From an uncultured Bacillaceae bacterium (lineage in GTDB: Bacteria > Bacillota > Bacilli > Bacillales > Caldibacillaceae), in NCBI GenBank assembly GCA_937934645.1, contig CALGYZ010000082.1, forward strand, positions 6,265 through 70,264: 64,000 nt of DNA, written 5' to 3'. Below the pieces are notes generated by a model that was not told where the DNA came from, made no database searches, and saw nothing but the letters and a program-made list of their open reading frames with translations. Below are positions 8,988 to 18,028 of this stretch, piece by piece (positions within the stretch are counted from its first letter, which is position 1; each line of letters starts with the position of its first letter). A program made the position numbers and the translations under genes.

Positions 8988-11633
8988 TTGAAGCCATTAT
9001 CGAGTGCAGAAATCAGAAAAATGTTTTTGGACTTTTTTAAAGAAAAAGGTCATCAAGTCGAGCCGAGTGCATCATTGATTCCGCATGATGACCCGTCTTT
9101 ATTGTGGATTAACAGTGGAGTTGCCACATTAAAAAAATATTTTGACGGCCGGGTGAAACCGGACAATCCGCGGATTACAAACGTTCAAAAATCGATCCGC
9201 ACAAATGATATTGAAAATGTCGGTAAAACAGCCCGACATCATACGTTTTTCGAAATGCTGGGAAACTTTTCCATTGGGGATTATTTTAAGGAAGAAGCAA
9301 TCCTTTGGGCTTGGGAATTTTTAACAAGTCCGGATTGGATTGGGCTTGATCCGGAAAAATTATATGTTACTGTCCATCCGGAAGATGATGAAGCCTATCA
9401 AATTTGGCGTGATAAAGTCGGGCTTTCCGAAGAGCGGATTATCCGTTTGGAAGGGAATTTCTGGGATATCGGTGAAGGACCGAGCGGCCCGAACTCGGAA
9501 ATTTTTTATGACCGGGGACCGGAATTCGGCGATGATGAAAACGATCCAGAATTATATCCCGGAGGCGAAAACGACCGTTATTTGGAAATATGGAATTTAG
9601 TGTTTTCCCAGTTTAACCATAATCCGGATGGTACATATACACCGTTGCCGAAGAAAAACATTGATACGGGAATGGGGCTGGAAAGAATCGCTTCTGTTTT
9701 GCAAAATACAAAAACAAACTTCGAAACTGATTTGTTTATGCCGATTATCCAGAAAACGGAAGAAATTTCTGGTAAGAAATATGGAGAAAAACAAGAAACA
9801 GATGTTGCATTTAAAGTTATTGCCGACCATATCCGAACGGTTGCATTTGCAATCGGGGATGGTGCGCTGCCTTCAAACGAAGGCCGTGGCTATGTATTAC
9901 GCAGACTGTTAAGACGAGCGGTGCGCTATGCAAAACAAATACAAATTGAACGTCCGTTTATGTATGAATTGGTACCTGTTGTCGGTGCAGTCATGGAAGA
10001 TTTTTATCCTGAAGTGAAAGAAAAAGCTCCGTTTATTCAAAAGATTATCAAAAATGAAGAAGAACGGTTCCATGAAACTTTAAATGAAGGACTGGAAATT
10101 TTAAGCGAGGTTATTGAGAAAGCCAGGAAAGAAGGCAGCAAAGTCATTTCCGGAACAGATGTATTCCGTTTATATGACACCTACGGTTTTCCAGTGGAAC
10201 TTACGGAAGAATATGCAGAGGAAGCCGGTTTGTCTGTGGATTATGAAGGCTTTGAAAAAGAAATGGCCATGCAAAGGGAAAGGGCACGGAAAGCACGCCA
10301 GGAAACGGATTCCATGCAGGTACAAGGCGGGGATCTGGGCGACTTTACGGAAGCGAGCACCTTTGTCGGCTATCATCAATTTAAAGTAAACGCAAAAGTA
10401 ATCGGATTGTTTAAAGACGGTAATCTTATTCAGGCTGCCCGGGAAGGAGAAGAAATTCAAGTCATTCTTGATAAAACGCCTTTTTATGCAGAAAGCGGAG
10501 GTCAAATAGCCGACCGGGGGACCATAACGGCAGACGGTTATATCCTTGAGGTGCTGGATGTCCAAAAGGCGCCGAACGGGCAAAATCTGCACCGGGTAAA
10601 TGTGAAGCAAGGTACGGTTGAAACAAATACTGATTGTCTGGCCAAAATTCATATAAAGAATCGTTTGCGTATAATGAAAAACCATTCGGCTACCCATTTA
10701 TTGCACCGTGCTTTGAAAGACGTTCTCGGTGAGCATGTCAATCAGGCGGGTTCCCTTGTTGAACCGGACAGGCTCCGTTTTGATTTCTCGCATTTCGGTC
10801 AGGTAACGGAAGAAGAATTGGATAAAATTGAAAGACTAGTCAATGAAAAAATTTGGGAAAGTCTGTCCGTTGAGGTTATGGAAATGCCTCTCGACGAAGC
10901 AAAAGCGATGGGCGCGGTAGCCTTGTTCGGAGAAAAGTACGGGGACATCGTCCGCGTAGTAAAGATGGGTGATTACTCAATAGAACTTTGCGGCGGTTGC
11001 CATGTGGCAAATACATCGTCCATCGGACTGTTTAAACTTGTTTCGGAAAGCGGAATTGGCGCAGGTACAAGGAGAATTGAAGCGGTTACCGGTGAAAAAG
11101 CATATGAATATATGTCCGGACAACTTCGGTTTTTACAAGATGCGGCTCATAAATTGAAGGCTAAAATTACCGATGTGCCGGCGAAAATAGATGCCATGAA
11201 AAAAGAAATTAAAGATTTACAAAGAGAAGTTGAATCATTAACCGCAAAATTAGGCAATATAGAATCGAAAAACTTATTAAACAAAGTCAAGAAAATAAAC
11301 GGCGTAAACGTCCTCAGTGCACGGGTAAACATTAGCGAGCCCGGTCAATTGCGGACAATGACCGATGAGCTGAAACAGAAAATCGGCTCAGGCATCATCG
11401 TACTGGGTGCGGCAATCGGTGAAAAGGTTCAATTCGTAGCAGGAGTTACGAAAGATTTAACCTCCGATTACCACGCCGGAAAGCTGATCAAAGAAGTTGC
11501 CAAAGTTTGCGGCGGCGGTGGTGGTGGTCGTTCGGACATGGCGCAGGCAGGCGGAAAGGATCCTGATAAATTAGATAAAGCCCTCCAATTTGTCGAAAAA
11601 TGGATAAAAAGTTTTCATAAAGAGGATAAGTAG
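8988..11633 (+). CDS. alaS: Alanyl-tRNA synthetase
   Basis: 881 residues (B. subtilis 878). Class II catalytic core at the N-terminus (motif 2 region NVGKTARHHTFFEMLGNFSIGDYF). The editing domain has the zinc ligands His566 and His570 (HSATH) and the CGGCH motif at 668-672. The C-terminal DHHA1-like domain includes VCGGGGGGRSDMAQAGG. The start is TTG 8988, 8 bases after AAGGGAGGA. Expression should be set by the upstream alanine T-box. Confidence 0.98.
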   Translation: MKPLSSAEIRKMFLDFFKEKGHQVEPSASLIPHDDPSLLWINSGVATLKKYFDGRVKPDNPRITNVQKSIRTNDIENVGKTARHHTFFEMLGNFSIGDYFKEEAILWAWEFLTSPDWIGLDPEKLYVTVHPEDDEAYQIWRDKVGLSEERIIRLEGNFWDIGEGPSGPNSEIFYDRGPEFGDDENDPELYPGGENDRYLEIWNLVFSQFNHNPDGTYTPLPKKNIDTGMGLERIASVLQNTKTNFETDLFMPIIQKTEEISGKKYGEKQETDVAFKVIADHIRTVAFAIGDGALPSNEGRGYVLRRLLRRAVRYAKQIQIERPFMYELVPVVGAVMEDFYPEVKEKAPFIQKIIKNEEERFHETLNEGLEILSEVIEKARKEGSKVISGTDVFRLYDTYGFPVELTEEYAEEAGLSVDYEGFEKEMAMQRERARKARQETDSMQVQGGDLGDFTEASTFVGYHQFKVNAKVIGLFKDGNLIQAAREGEEIQVILDKTPFYAESGGQIADRGTITADGYILEVLDVQKAPNGQNLHRVNVKQGTVETNTDCLAKIHIKNRLRIMKNHSATHLLHRALKDVLGEHVNQAGSLVEPDRLRFDFSHFGQVTEEELDKIERLVNEKIWESLSVEVMEMPLDEAKAMGAVALFGEKYGDIVRVVKMGDYSIELCGGCHVANTSSIGLFKLVSESGIGAGTRRIEAVTGEKAYEYMSGQLRFLQDAAHKLKAKITDVPAKIDAMKKEIKDLQREVESLTAKLGNIESKNLLNKVKKINGVNVLSARVNISEPGQLRTMTDELKQKIGSGIIVLGAAIGEKVQFVAGVTKDLTSDYHAGKLIKEVAKVCGGGGGGRSDMAQAGGKDPDKLDKALQFVEKWIKSFHKEDK

Positions 11634-11688
11634 TGTACAATAAAAGCAATCGGGAACGTGATGTGATAACGATTGGAGGTGCAATTCC

Positions 11689-11958
11689 ATGAGTTCCCTG
11701 GACCGGACTATGCAATTTAACTTCCCGGAGGAACCGATAGACCAGGAGGTACAGGAGATTCTTCTGCATGTATTTCAGGCTCTGGAAGAAAAAGGATACA
11801 ACCCGATCAATCAAATTGTCGGTTACCTCCTGTCCGGCGACCCGGCATATATTCCAAGACATAAAGATGCAAGAAATATGATCCGAAAAGTCGAACGGGA
11901 TGAGATTATCGAGGAATTGGTAAAGTTTTATATTGAAAAACATCGAGAGGAAATATAA
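11689..11958 (+). CDS. IreB family regulatory protein (YrzL, UPF0297)
   Basis: 89 residues beginning MSSLDRTMQFNFPEE with the family core VFQALEEKGYNPINQIVGYLLSGDPAYIPRHKDARNMI split over residues 30-65. In Enterococcus faecalis IreB is a substrate of the PASTA kinase IreK and limits cephalosporin resistance; in Bacillus the role is less clear. The start follows TTGGAGGTG. Its TAA shares a base with the ruvX ATG, so the two are translationally coupled, the normal arrangement. Confidence 0.93.
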   Translation: MSSLDRTMQFNFPEEPIDQEVQEILLHVFQALEEKGYNPINQIVGYLLSGDPAYIPRHKDARNMIRKVERDEIIEELVKFYIEKHREEI

Positions 11959-12380
11959 TGCGGATTTTAGGTTTGGATGTCGGCTCAAAAACGATCGGTG
12001 TAGCTGTCAGTGACGAACTGGGGTGGACTGCTCAAGGGTTGAAAACCATTAAAATAGATGAAGAAAGCAACGAATGGGGATTAGACGACCTGGAAGAAAT
12101 CATCAGAGAATACAACGTCGAAAAAATCGTCGTCGGCTTACCGAAAAATATGAACGGAACGATTGGTCCCCGCGGGGAAGTCAGCTTACAATTTGCCGAA
12201 ATGATTAAAGAACGGTTCAGTTTGCCGGTTGATTTGTGGGACGAGCGTCTTACGACGATGGCGGCTGAGCGGATTCTTCTGAAAGCTGATGTCAGCAGGA
12301 AAAAAAGAAAAAAAGTTGTTGATAAAATAGCAGCCGCCCTTATATTGCAAAGTTATCTGGATGCCCGTGGCAAAATGTAA
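11958..12380 (+). CDS. ruvX: Putative pre-16S rRNA nuclease RuvX/YqgF (YrrK)
   Basis: 140 residues with an RNase H-like fold. The first strand carries the acidic residue in ILGLDVGSKTIGVAVSD, a second conserved block is VVGLPKNMNGTIGP, and a third is DLWDERLTTMAAERIL. E. coli YqgF acts in 16S rRNA 5' maturation; a Holliday-junction role has also been proposed. The ATG overlaps the stop of the upstream IreB-family gene. Confidence 0.93.
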   Translation: MRILGLDVGSKTIGVAVSDELGWTAQGLKTIKIDEESNEWGLDDLEEIIREYNVEKIVVGLPKNMNGTIGPRGEVSLQFAEMIKERFSLPVDLWDERLTTMAAERILLKADVSRKKRKKVVDKIAAALILQSYLDARGKM

Positions 12381-12457
12381 ATAACTTTCAATCATAAAGC
12401 TAGGTTTAATAATAAAAATAATATTGTCCGGTTTTTAAATACGAAGGAGGTAATCCG

Positions 12458-12733
12458 ATGGAACACGGCGATCAGCATATTACGATTATTGATGAAGACG
12501 GCAATGAAGAACTTTGCGAGATCCTGTTTACTTTTGAATCCGAAGAATTTGGCAAATCCTATGTATTGTATTATCCGGTAAGCGCTGAAGAAGATGAGGA
12601 CGGCGAAATTGAGATTCATGCTTCGAGTTTCATTCCCGGAGAGAAAGAGGGTACGCTGCAACCGATTGAAACTGAAGAAGAATGGGATTTAATTGAAGAA
12701 ATGCTGGAAACCTTTTTGGGCGAGGGTGAGTAA
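12458..12733 (+). CDS. DUF1292 family protein (YrzB)
   Basis: 91 residues, strongly acidic, starting MEHGDQHITIIDEDGNEELCE with the conserved YVLYYPV strand and the C-terminal EEEWDLIEEMLETF. DUF1292 proteins accompany ireB-ruvX in most Firmicutes; their function is unknown. Start ATG 12458 follows GAAGGAGGTAATCC. A terminator follows, so this gene probably ends the alaS operon. Confidence 0.9.
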   Translation: MEHGDQHITIIDEDGNEELCEILFTFESEEFGKSYVLYYPVSAEEDEDGEIEIHASSFIPGEKEGTLQPIETEEEWDLIEEMLETFLGEGE

Positions 12734-12747
12734 GGTAATGATATAAA

Positions 12748-12777
12748 AGGGCAATCGGTCCGATTGCTCTTTTTTTA
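12748..12777 (+). terminator. Terminator after yrzB
   Basis: AGGGCAATCGG and CCGATTGCTCT form an 11-bp stem (one G-U pair) followed by seven T. Confidence 0.85.
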
Positions 12778-12861
12778 TAAAAAACAATGAAAATATTTGT
12801 TTGTATAGTATAATAATTCAAGGTATAAAATTGTTGTAAGGTCAACCTTGAGGTGGAACTG

Positions 12862-13977
12862 ATGAAGTGGAGAAGTTTTACCGGTAGAATCCGGATGAAC
12901 GGATTATACAATAATAAAAAAATTACTGGAATCAAGTGGAAAAAGTCCTTTTGGCTTCCGTTTATGCTGTTCATTTTGATAGCAGCCGGCGGAGGATACA
13001 TGTTTGTCAAGTCAGCGGCAGGCCCCGTCAATCCCGGAAGTAAAAAGACTGTTGAAGTAAATATTCCGTTTGGCTCGGATTTATCCGCAATTGCAGAAAT
13101 GCTGGAAGATCAGGGGATCATTAAAAACAGCTTTGTATTTAAACTGTATGTAAAATTGAAAAGTAATGACGGATTTCAAGCTGGAAAATACACATTATCA
13201 CCATCCATGACTTATGATGATATTATTAAAAATTTGCAACAAGGCGGCAAGCCGGCATTGACGATCCTGGTTCCGGAAGGGCTGCAGCTGAAGGAAATAG
13301 CGTCCATTATCGCTGAACATACAAAGTATAAGGAAGAGGAAATTATTGAACGGTTAAATAACGAAGACGTAATAAAAAAACTGATGGAAAAATATCCCCG
13401 TTTATTAACGGATGAAATTTTGCATAAAGATATTAAGTTTCCGCTGGAAGGTTATTTATATCCGGCTACATACCACTTTTACGAACAAGAGCCCTCCCTC
13501 GAAACGATTATTACGGCGATGTTGGACAAAACAGCAGAAATGGTTGAAAAATACCGTCCTGAAATGGAAGAAAAAGGTATGACCGTTCACGAACTGTTGA
13601 CATTTGCTTCTCTTATTGAAGAGGAAGCATCAGAAAAAAGTGACCGGAAAAAGATTTCCAGTGTCTTTTATAACCGGCTGGAAATCGGCATGCCCCTGCA
13701 AACCGACCCGACGGTCATTTATGCGCTCGGAGAACACCGTGAACGGCTGACATTCAGGGATTACTATGAAGTGGAGGATCCTTTCAACACATACTTAAAT
13801 AAAGAATTGCCGCCGGGTCCGATTGCCAACAGCGGGGAAATGTCCATCGAAGCCGCATTGCATCCCGCTGATTCCGAATACTTGTACTTTCTTGCAACAC
13901 CGGAAGGGGAAGTGCTTTTTTCCAAAACGTTGGACGAACATAATGAAAAATATGATGAACATATAAAAAGGAAATAA
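12862..13977 (+). CDS. mltG: Endolytic murein transglycosylase MltG (YrrL)
   Basis: 371 residues. One N-terminal transmembrane segment (SFWLPFMLFILIAAGGGYMF), a LysM-like domain, then the YceG/MltG catalytic domain. The catalytic glutamate is Glu253 in LLTFASLIEEEA; FYNRLEIGMPLQTDPTVIYALG and LPPGPIANSGEMSIEAAL are the other family signatures. The enzyme cleaves nascent glycan strands at the membrane and sets their length. ATG 12862 lies 5 bases after GAGGTGG; a GTG at 12853 is less likely because it lies inside that site. Confidence 0.95.
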   Translation: MKWRSFTGRIRMNGLYNNKKITGIKWKKSFWLPFMLFILIAAGGGYMFVKSAAGPVNPGSKKTVEVNIPFGSDLSAIAEMLEDQGIIKNSFVFKLYVKLKSNDGFQAGKYTLSPSMTYDDIIKNLQQGGKPALTILVPEGLQLKEIASIIAEHTKYKEEEIIERLNNEDVIKKLMEKYPRLLTDEILHKDIKFPLEGYLYPATYHFYEQEPSLETIITAMLDKTAEMVEKYRPEMEEKGMTVHELLTFASLIEEEASEKSDRKKISSVFYNRLEIGMPLQTDPTVIYALGEHRERLTFRDYYEVEDPFNTYLNKELPPGPIANSGEMSIEAALHPADSEYLYFLATPEGEVLFSKTLDEHNEKYDEHIKRK

Positions 13978-14015
13978 TTCTGAAAATCAATCTCGCTTTT
14001 TACATCTGCATATGA

Positions 14016-14107
14016 TAAAATAGATTCCGTATATTTTATATGTCCGACTAAAAAGCGTCATTGATAGAGGAAATGTCCCGGCATTTCCTTTATCATGACA
14101 CTTTTTT
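14016..14107 (+). promoter_or_regulatory. Candidate promoter and leader hairpin for trmR
   Basis: An extended -10 (TGATAAAAT, TG at 14013-14014, hexamer at 14016-14021) is followed by a 13-bp hairpin at 14063-14075 / 14082-14094 with one G-U pair. CTTTTTTC begins 7 bases after the stem. Either the hairpin ends mltG transcripts or, if the promoter is active, it attenuates the trmR leader. The -35 region is poor. Confidence 0.4.
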
Positions 14108-14141
14108 CATATATGAACGGGAATATCAGGTGATTATTCAA

Positions 14142-14777
14142 ATGATGGATGAACGGTTAATAAATTATTTGTATGAAAAATTGCCTCAACGAAACGCCTT
14201 TTTCCAGGAAATGGAACAATATGCCAAAAAAGAAAACATCCCGATTATGGATCCGTACAGTATGGAGGTCATGTTGAAAATCCTCCAGTTGTTCCGGCCT
14301 GAACGGATTTTGGAAATCGGCACGGCCATCGGATATTCCGCTCTCCGTATGGCGGATGTGCTTGATGCCCGGATTGTAACCATTGAACGGGACCCGGAAC
14401 GTGCCGAACGTGCGGAATGCTATATCCGCTCGCAAAATAAAACCGGACAAATCAAGATCATAAGAGGCGATGCCCTTGAATTGCCGGAGGAAGCAGGAAA
14501 ACATGGCCCGTTTGATTGTATATTTATTGATGCGGCAAAAGGTCAATATAAAAAGTTTTTTGAACTGTTCACTCCATATTTAAATGAAAGAGGCATAGTT
14601 ATTTCTGATAACGTGTTATTTAAAGGATATGTTTTTCAACATGACGGGGGAAATAAGCGTTTACAAAAAATTGCCGGAAAAATAAAGGATTATAATGACT
14701 GGCTCTTTAACCAACCGGATTTTGAAACCGTAATTCTTCCGGTCGGTGACGGTTTGGGTGTAAGCATAAGAACATAA
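14142..14777 (+). CDS. trmR: tRNA 5-hydroxyuridine methyltransferase TrmR (YrrM)
   Basis: 211-residue class I SAM-dependent O-methyltransferase. The SAM-binding glycine motif is ILEIGTAIGYSALRMA, followed by VTIERDPERAE and the FDCIFIDAAKGQY acidic motif. B. subtilis TrmR methylates ho5U34 to mo5U34 in tRNAs. It sits next to the two U32 enzymes that make ho5U, so the pathway is complete here. I chose ATG 14142, 6 bases after AGGTGATT, rather than the long upstream extension that would read through the leader hairpin. Confidence 0.9.
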   Translation: MMDERLINYLYEKLPQRNAFFQEMEQYAKKENIPIMDPYSMEVMLKILQLFRPERILEIGTAIGYSALRMADVLDARIVTIERDPERAERAECYIRSQNKTGQIKIIRGDALELPEEAGKHGPFDCIFIDAAKGQYKKFFELFTPYLNERGIVISDNVLFKGYVFQHDGGNKRLQKIAGKIKDYNDWLFNQPDFETVILPVGDGLGVSIRT

Positions 14778-14790
14778 GGAAACCGGTGTA

Positions 14791-14832
14791 CCATCAGCAA
14801 TCGATCTGATTTGCTGATGGCCCTTTCATTTT
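14791..14832 (+). terminator. Terminator after trmR
   Basis: CCATCAGCAA and TTGCTGATGG are perfect 10-base arms around a 10-base loop, followed by CCCTTTCATTTT. The T tract is interrupted. The following stretch to 15016 contains only an 8-bp inverted repeat (CAGACTAT/ATAGTCTG, near 14874 and 14948) and no gene I can support. Confidence 0.7.
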
Positions 14833-15016
14833 CGGCAGGATTTTGAAAAAATGTGCACTGGAAAGAAATAAAGACAGACTATGAAAACGTCCGGATCTGA
14901 TGATTATATTAAAAGGCAAAATTTATTTTTATGCCATATTTGTTCTGTATAGTCTGAGCGGAAAAGTTTTCTTTACCCTTGTTCAAAGATTACAATATGC
15001 TTTCGAGGTGGATAAA

Positions 15017-15943
15017 ATGAAAAAACCGGAAATATTGGTCACGCCTGAGAAGGTTGATGATATTATTCCGTTAAGCGAAGTCGGTGCGGATGCATTTGTT
15101 GTAGGAGAAACGCGCTATGGTCTCCGGCTTAACGGGGAATTTAAGAGGGAAGATGTCAAAAAGGCGATTGAAGTTGCCCATGCCAGAAATAAAAAAGTAT
15201 ATGTGGCGGTCAATGCGATTTTCCACAACGAAAAAGTGGACGAGCTAGATGATTATTTACGTTTTGTCCGGGATGCAGGTGCTGACGCGGTTATATTTGG
15301 TGATCCGGCCGTTCTCATGGCTCAAAAAAGAGTTGCTCCCGAACTGCCGTTGCATTGGAGTACGGAAACAACGGCGACAAACTGGTATACATGCAATTAT
15401 TGGGGAAGGAAGGGAGCCAAACGGGCTGTTCTTGCGAGGGAGCTGAGCATGGATGAAATCATTGAAATTAAAGAGCACGCAGAAGTTGAAATAGAAATTT
15501 TAGTCCATGGTATGAGCTGTATGTTCCAATCGAAACGGAAACTGCTCGGAAATTATTTTGAATATCGGGGAAAACGAATGGAAATCCAACATAGTGATGA
15601 TGATTATATGTTTTTATATGATTCGGAACGTGACAATAAATATCCGATTTTTGAAGATGAAAACGGGACACATATTATGAGCGCAAATGACGTGTGCATC
15701 ATTGATGAACTGGAAGAATTGATTGAAGCGGGGATTGATTCGTTTAAAATTGACGGGATTTTTAAATCACCCGAATATTTAATTGAAGTAACGAAAATGT
15801 ACCGAGAAGCCGTTGATCTTTGTGTAAGTAATCCGGTTCAATATGAAGAAAAGAAAGATTACTGGCTGGAAAAAATTGAAGCCATTCAACCGAAAAACCG
15901 TGATATTGATACCGGATTTTTCTTTAAAGAAACGGTGTATTAA
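15017..15943 (+). CDS. trhP1: tRNA hydroxylation protein, U32 peptidase family (YrrN, TrhP1-like)
   Basis: 308 residues of the U32 family, TIM-barrel type (EILVTPEKVDDIIPLSEVGADAFVVG; ARNKKVYVAVNAIFHNE; EILVHGMSCMF). Despite the family name, E. coli TrhP and its B. subtilis counterparts hydroxylate wobble uridine of tRNA, with prephenate implicated. It has fewer cysteines than the next gene and lacks its CCQSC cluster, as expected for the P1 half of the pair. ATG 15017 follows CGAGGTGG; the frame extends upstream but without a ribosome-binding site. Confidence 0.88.
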   Translation: MKKPEILVTPEKVDDIIPLSEVGADAFVVGETRYGLRLNGEFKREDVKKAIEVAHARNKKVYVAVNAIFHNEKVDELDDYLRFVRDAGADAVIFGDPAVLMAQKRVAPELPLHWSTETTATNWYTCNYWGRKGAKRAVLARELSMDEIIEIKEHAEVEIEILVHGMSCMFQSKRKLLGNYFEYRGKRMEIQHSDDDYMFLYDSERDNKYPIFEDENGTHIMSANDVCIIDELEELIEAGIDSFKIDGIFKSPEYLIEVTKMYREAVDLCVSNPVQYEEKKDYWLEKIEAIQPKNRDIDTGFFFKETVY

Positions 15944-15957
15944 AGGAGGTAAACAGC

Positions 15958-17229
15958 TTGGCAAAACAGCTTGATCATATATCAGAAATACAGGACGGCA
16001 AACGGGTGATTGTGAAAAAGCCGGAGCTTCTGGCACCGGCCGGAAATTTGGAAAAACTGAAAATTGCAGTGTTATACGGTGCGGATGCTGTATTTATTGG
16101 CGGACAGGAATACGGACTCCGTTCCAATGCCGATAATTTTTCATTGGAAGAGATCAAAGAAGGTGTCGATTTTGCCAAAAAGTACAATGCAAAAGTTTAT
16201 GTTACGACGAATATTATTGCCCATAATGAAAATATTCCCGGCCTGGATAATTATTTACGCGCCTTGGAAGATGCAGGGGTAGCCGGAATCATCGTTGCTG
16301 ATCCGTTAATTATCGAAACCGCCAGGAGAGTCGCGCCGAAACTGGAATGTCATTTAAGCACACAGCAATCATTGTCTAACTGGCGGGCAGCCCAATATTG
16401 GAAAGAAGAAGGGCTGGAACGGGTGGTACTTGCCCGGGAAACAACATTGGAAGAAATCAAAGAAATCAAAGAAAAGGTAGATATAGAAATAGAAATTTTT
16501 GTTCACGGCGCCATGTGTATTGCTTATTCCGGCCGGTGCGTGTTAAGTAACCATATGACGGCCCGGGATTCTAACCGCGGTGGCTGTTGTCAAAGTTGCC
16601 GCTGGAGCTATGGTCTTTTCCGGCAAACTGATGAAAACGAAATTCCATTATACTCCGAGGAAGATGCTCCGTTTGTGATGAGTGCCAAAGACTTGAACTT
16701 GATTGAATATGTCCCGCAACTCATTGAGGCGGGCATCGATAGTTTTAAAATTGAAGGGCGGATGAAGTCTATCCATTATATTGCGACCGTTGTCAGTGTG
16801 TACCGGAAAGTGATCGATGCATATTGTGCCGATCCGGAAAACTTTGTCTTTAAAGAAGAATGGAAAGAGGAACTGGCCAAATGTGAAAACCGGGAAACAG
16901 ATTACGGTTTCATTGAAGGACTGCCCGGTTATAAACAACAATTGTTCGAAAATCACAGCCATAAACCATCCCATGAATTTGCCGGTATGGTACTCGATTA
17001 TGACGCAAAAGAAAAAATGGTGACACTTCAGCAACGGAATCACTTTAAAGTCGGGGATGAAGTGGAATTTTTCGGTCCGGACATTGATAATTTCACAATG
17101 GTCGTCAGAGATTTATATGATGAAGAAGGAAATGAAATTGATGCCGCCAGACATCCTTTGCAAATCGTCCGTTTTCGTGTTGACCGGCCTGTATACCGGT
17201 ACAACCTGATGAGAAGGGAAGTTCAATAA
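15958..17229 (+). CDS. trhP2: tRNA hydroxylation protein, U32 peptidase family (YrrO, TrhP2-like)
   Basis: 423 residues. U32 signature EIEIFVHGAMCIAYSGRC followed by GGCCQSCRW; these cysteines probably bind an iron-sulfur cluster. A C-terminal beta-barrel domain (residues about 335-423) is present, unlike YrrN. It works with YrrN in making ho5U34 of tRNA. The TTG start has AAAGGAGGT 7 bases upstream, and the gene begins 14 bases after yrrN ends. In B. subtilis udk follows; here there is none. Confidence 0.92.
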   Translation: MAKQLDHISEIQDGKRVIVKKPELLAPAGNLEKLKIAVLYGADAVFIGGQEYGLRSNADNFSLEEIKEGVDFAKKYNAKVYVTTNIIAHNENIPGLDNYLRALEDAGVAGIIVADPLIIETARRVAPKLECHLSTQQSLSNWRAAQYWKEEGLERVVLARETTLEEIKEIKEKVDIEIEIFVHGAMCIAYSGRCVLSNHMTARDSNRGGCCQSCRWSYGLFRQTDENEIPLYSEEDAPFVMSAKDLNLIEYVPQLIEAGIDSFKIEGRMKSIHYIATVVSVYRKVIDAYCADPENFVFKEEWKEELAKCENRETDYGFIEGLPGYKQQLFENHSHKPSHEFAGMVLDYDAKEKMVTLQQRNHFKVGDEVEFFGPDIDNFTMVVRDLYDEEGNEIDAARHPLQIVRFRVDRPVYRYNLMRREVQ

Positions 17230-17230
17230 G

Positions 17231-17315
17231 GATATGCCCGGACCGGAATATTTCCGGTCCTATACCCCTCTGTTTCCAGAAAGCCAAATATTTTTTAGAC
17301 AAGTCCGGGCATATC
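17231..17315. repeat. Nested inverted repeat between trhP2 and greA
   Basis: Perfect 13-base arms GATATGCCCGGAC (17231-17243) and GTCCGGGCATATC (17303-17315) enclose a second hairpin (ACCGG...CCGGT at 17242-17258). The 3' arm is followed by ATTTTAAATG, so it may be a structured terminator of the trhP2 transcript. It fills the position where B. subtilis carries udk. Confidence 0.7.
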
Positions 17316-17383
17316 ATTTTAAATGTCTATTTTTAAAAAGTATTTCATACAGATACTTACAAAAAATCAAGGAGTGACAAAAT

Positions 17384-17860
17384 ATGGCACAAGAAAAACA
17401 ATATCCTATGACTAAAGAAGGAAAAGAAAAGTTAGAACGAGAACTGGAAATGTTAAAAACCGTTAAAAGAAAAGAAGTAGTAGAAAGAATTAAAGTAGCA
17501 AGAAGCTTCGGCGACTTGTCAGAGAACTCTGAATATGATTCCGCCAAAGATGAACAAGCTTTTGTTGAAGGAAGAATTGCTTTACTGGAAAAAATGATCC
17601 GAAATGCGGTCATCATTGAAGATAACGGTGAAAATAAAGATACCGTTACGATTGGAAAAACAATTACATTTGTTGAACTGCCGGACGGGGAGGAAGAAAC
17701 ATACACAATTGTGGGAAGTGCCGAAGCTGATCCGTTTGAAGGAAAAATATCCAATGATTCCCCGATTGCCAAGAGCCTGATGGGCAAAAAAGTTGGAGAT
17801 GAAGTAACCGTTCAAACTCCTGGAGGGGAAATGAACGTTAAAATTATTGATGTTAAATAA
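17384..17860 (+). CDS. greA: Transcript cleavage factor GreA
   Basis: 158 residues. The N-terminal coiled coil carries the acidic tip in SFGDLSENSEYDSAKDEQAF, which enters the RNA polymerase secondary channel to trigger cleavage of backtracked RNA. The C-terminal FKBP-like domain includes SPIAKSLMGKKVGDEV. ATG 17384 follows AAGGAGTGAC. It is flanked by repeat structure on one side and a terminator on the other, so it is probably monocistronic. Confidence 0.98.
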   Translation: MAQEKQYPMTKEGKEKLERELEMLKTVKRKEVVERIKVARSFGDLSENSEYDSAKDEQAFVEGRIALLEKMIRNAVIIEDNGENKDTVTIGKTITFVELPDGEEETYTIVGSAEADPFEGKISNDSPIAKSLMGKKVGDEVTVQTPGGEMNVKIIDVK

Positions 17861-17876
17861 CAATTTCAATGTTTCG

Positions 17877-17931
17877 GGCAACCCCATTTGCGGTATTGAA
17901 CATACAAAAATAAAATGGGGCTGCCTTTTTT
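17877..17931 (+). terminator. Terminator after greA
   Basis: GGCAACCCCATTT pairs with AAATGGGGCTGCC, one mismatch, ending in six T. Confidence 0.8.
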
Positions 17932-18028
17932 CATGTCCGCCAACGTTCATGAATCCAGCAGGACATAACTGCTGCAGCTTTTCCATTGATTAAAACCTTT
18001 CATTCCCGTTAACAATGGGTAATGGGTG

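Noticed and set aside
14061..14141. 27-codon N-terminal extension of TrmR
   Set aside because: It would translate the leader hairpin; ATG 14142 has the Shine-Dalgarno and gives normal family length.
14900..15016. 39-codon extension of the first U32 protein
   Set aside because: No site at its start, while ATG 15017 has CGAGGTGG and matches B. subtilis length.
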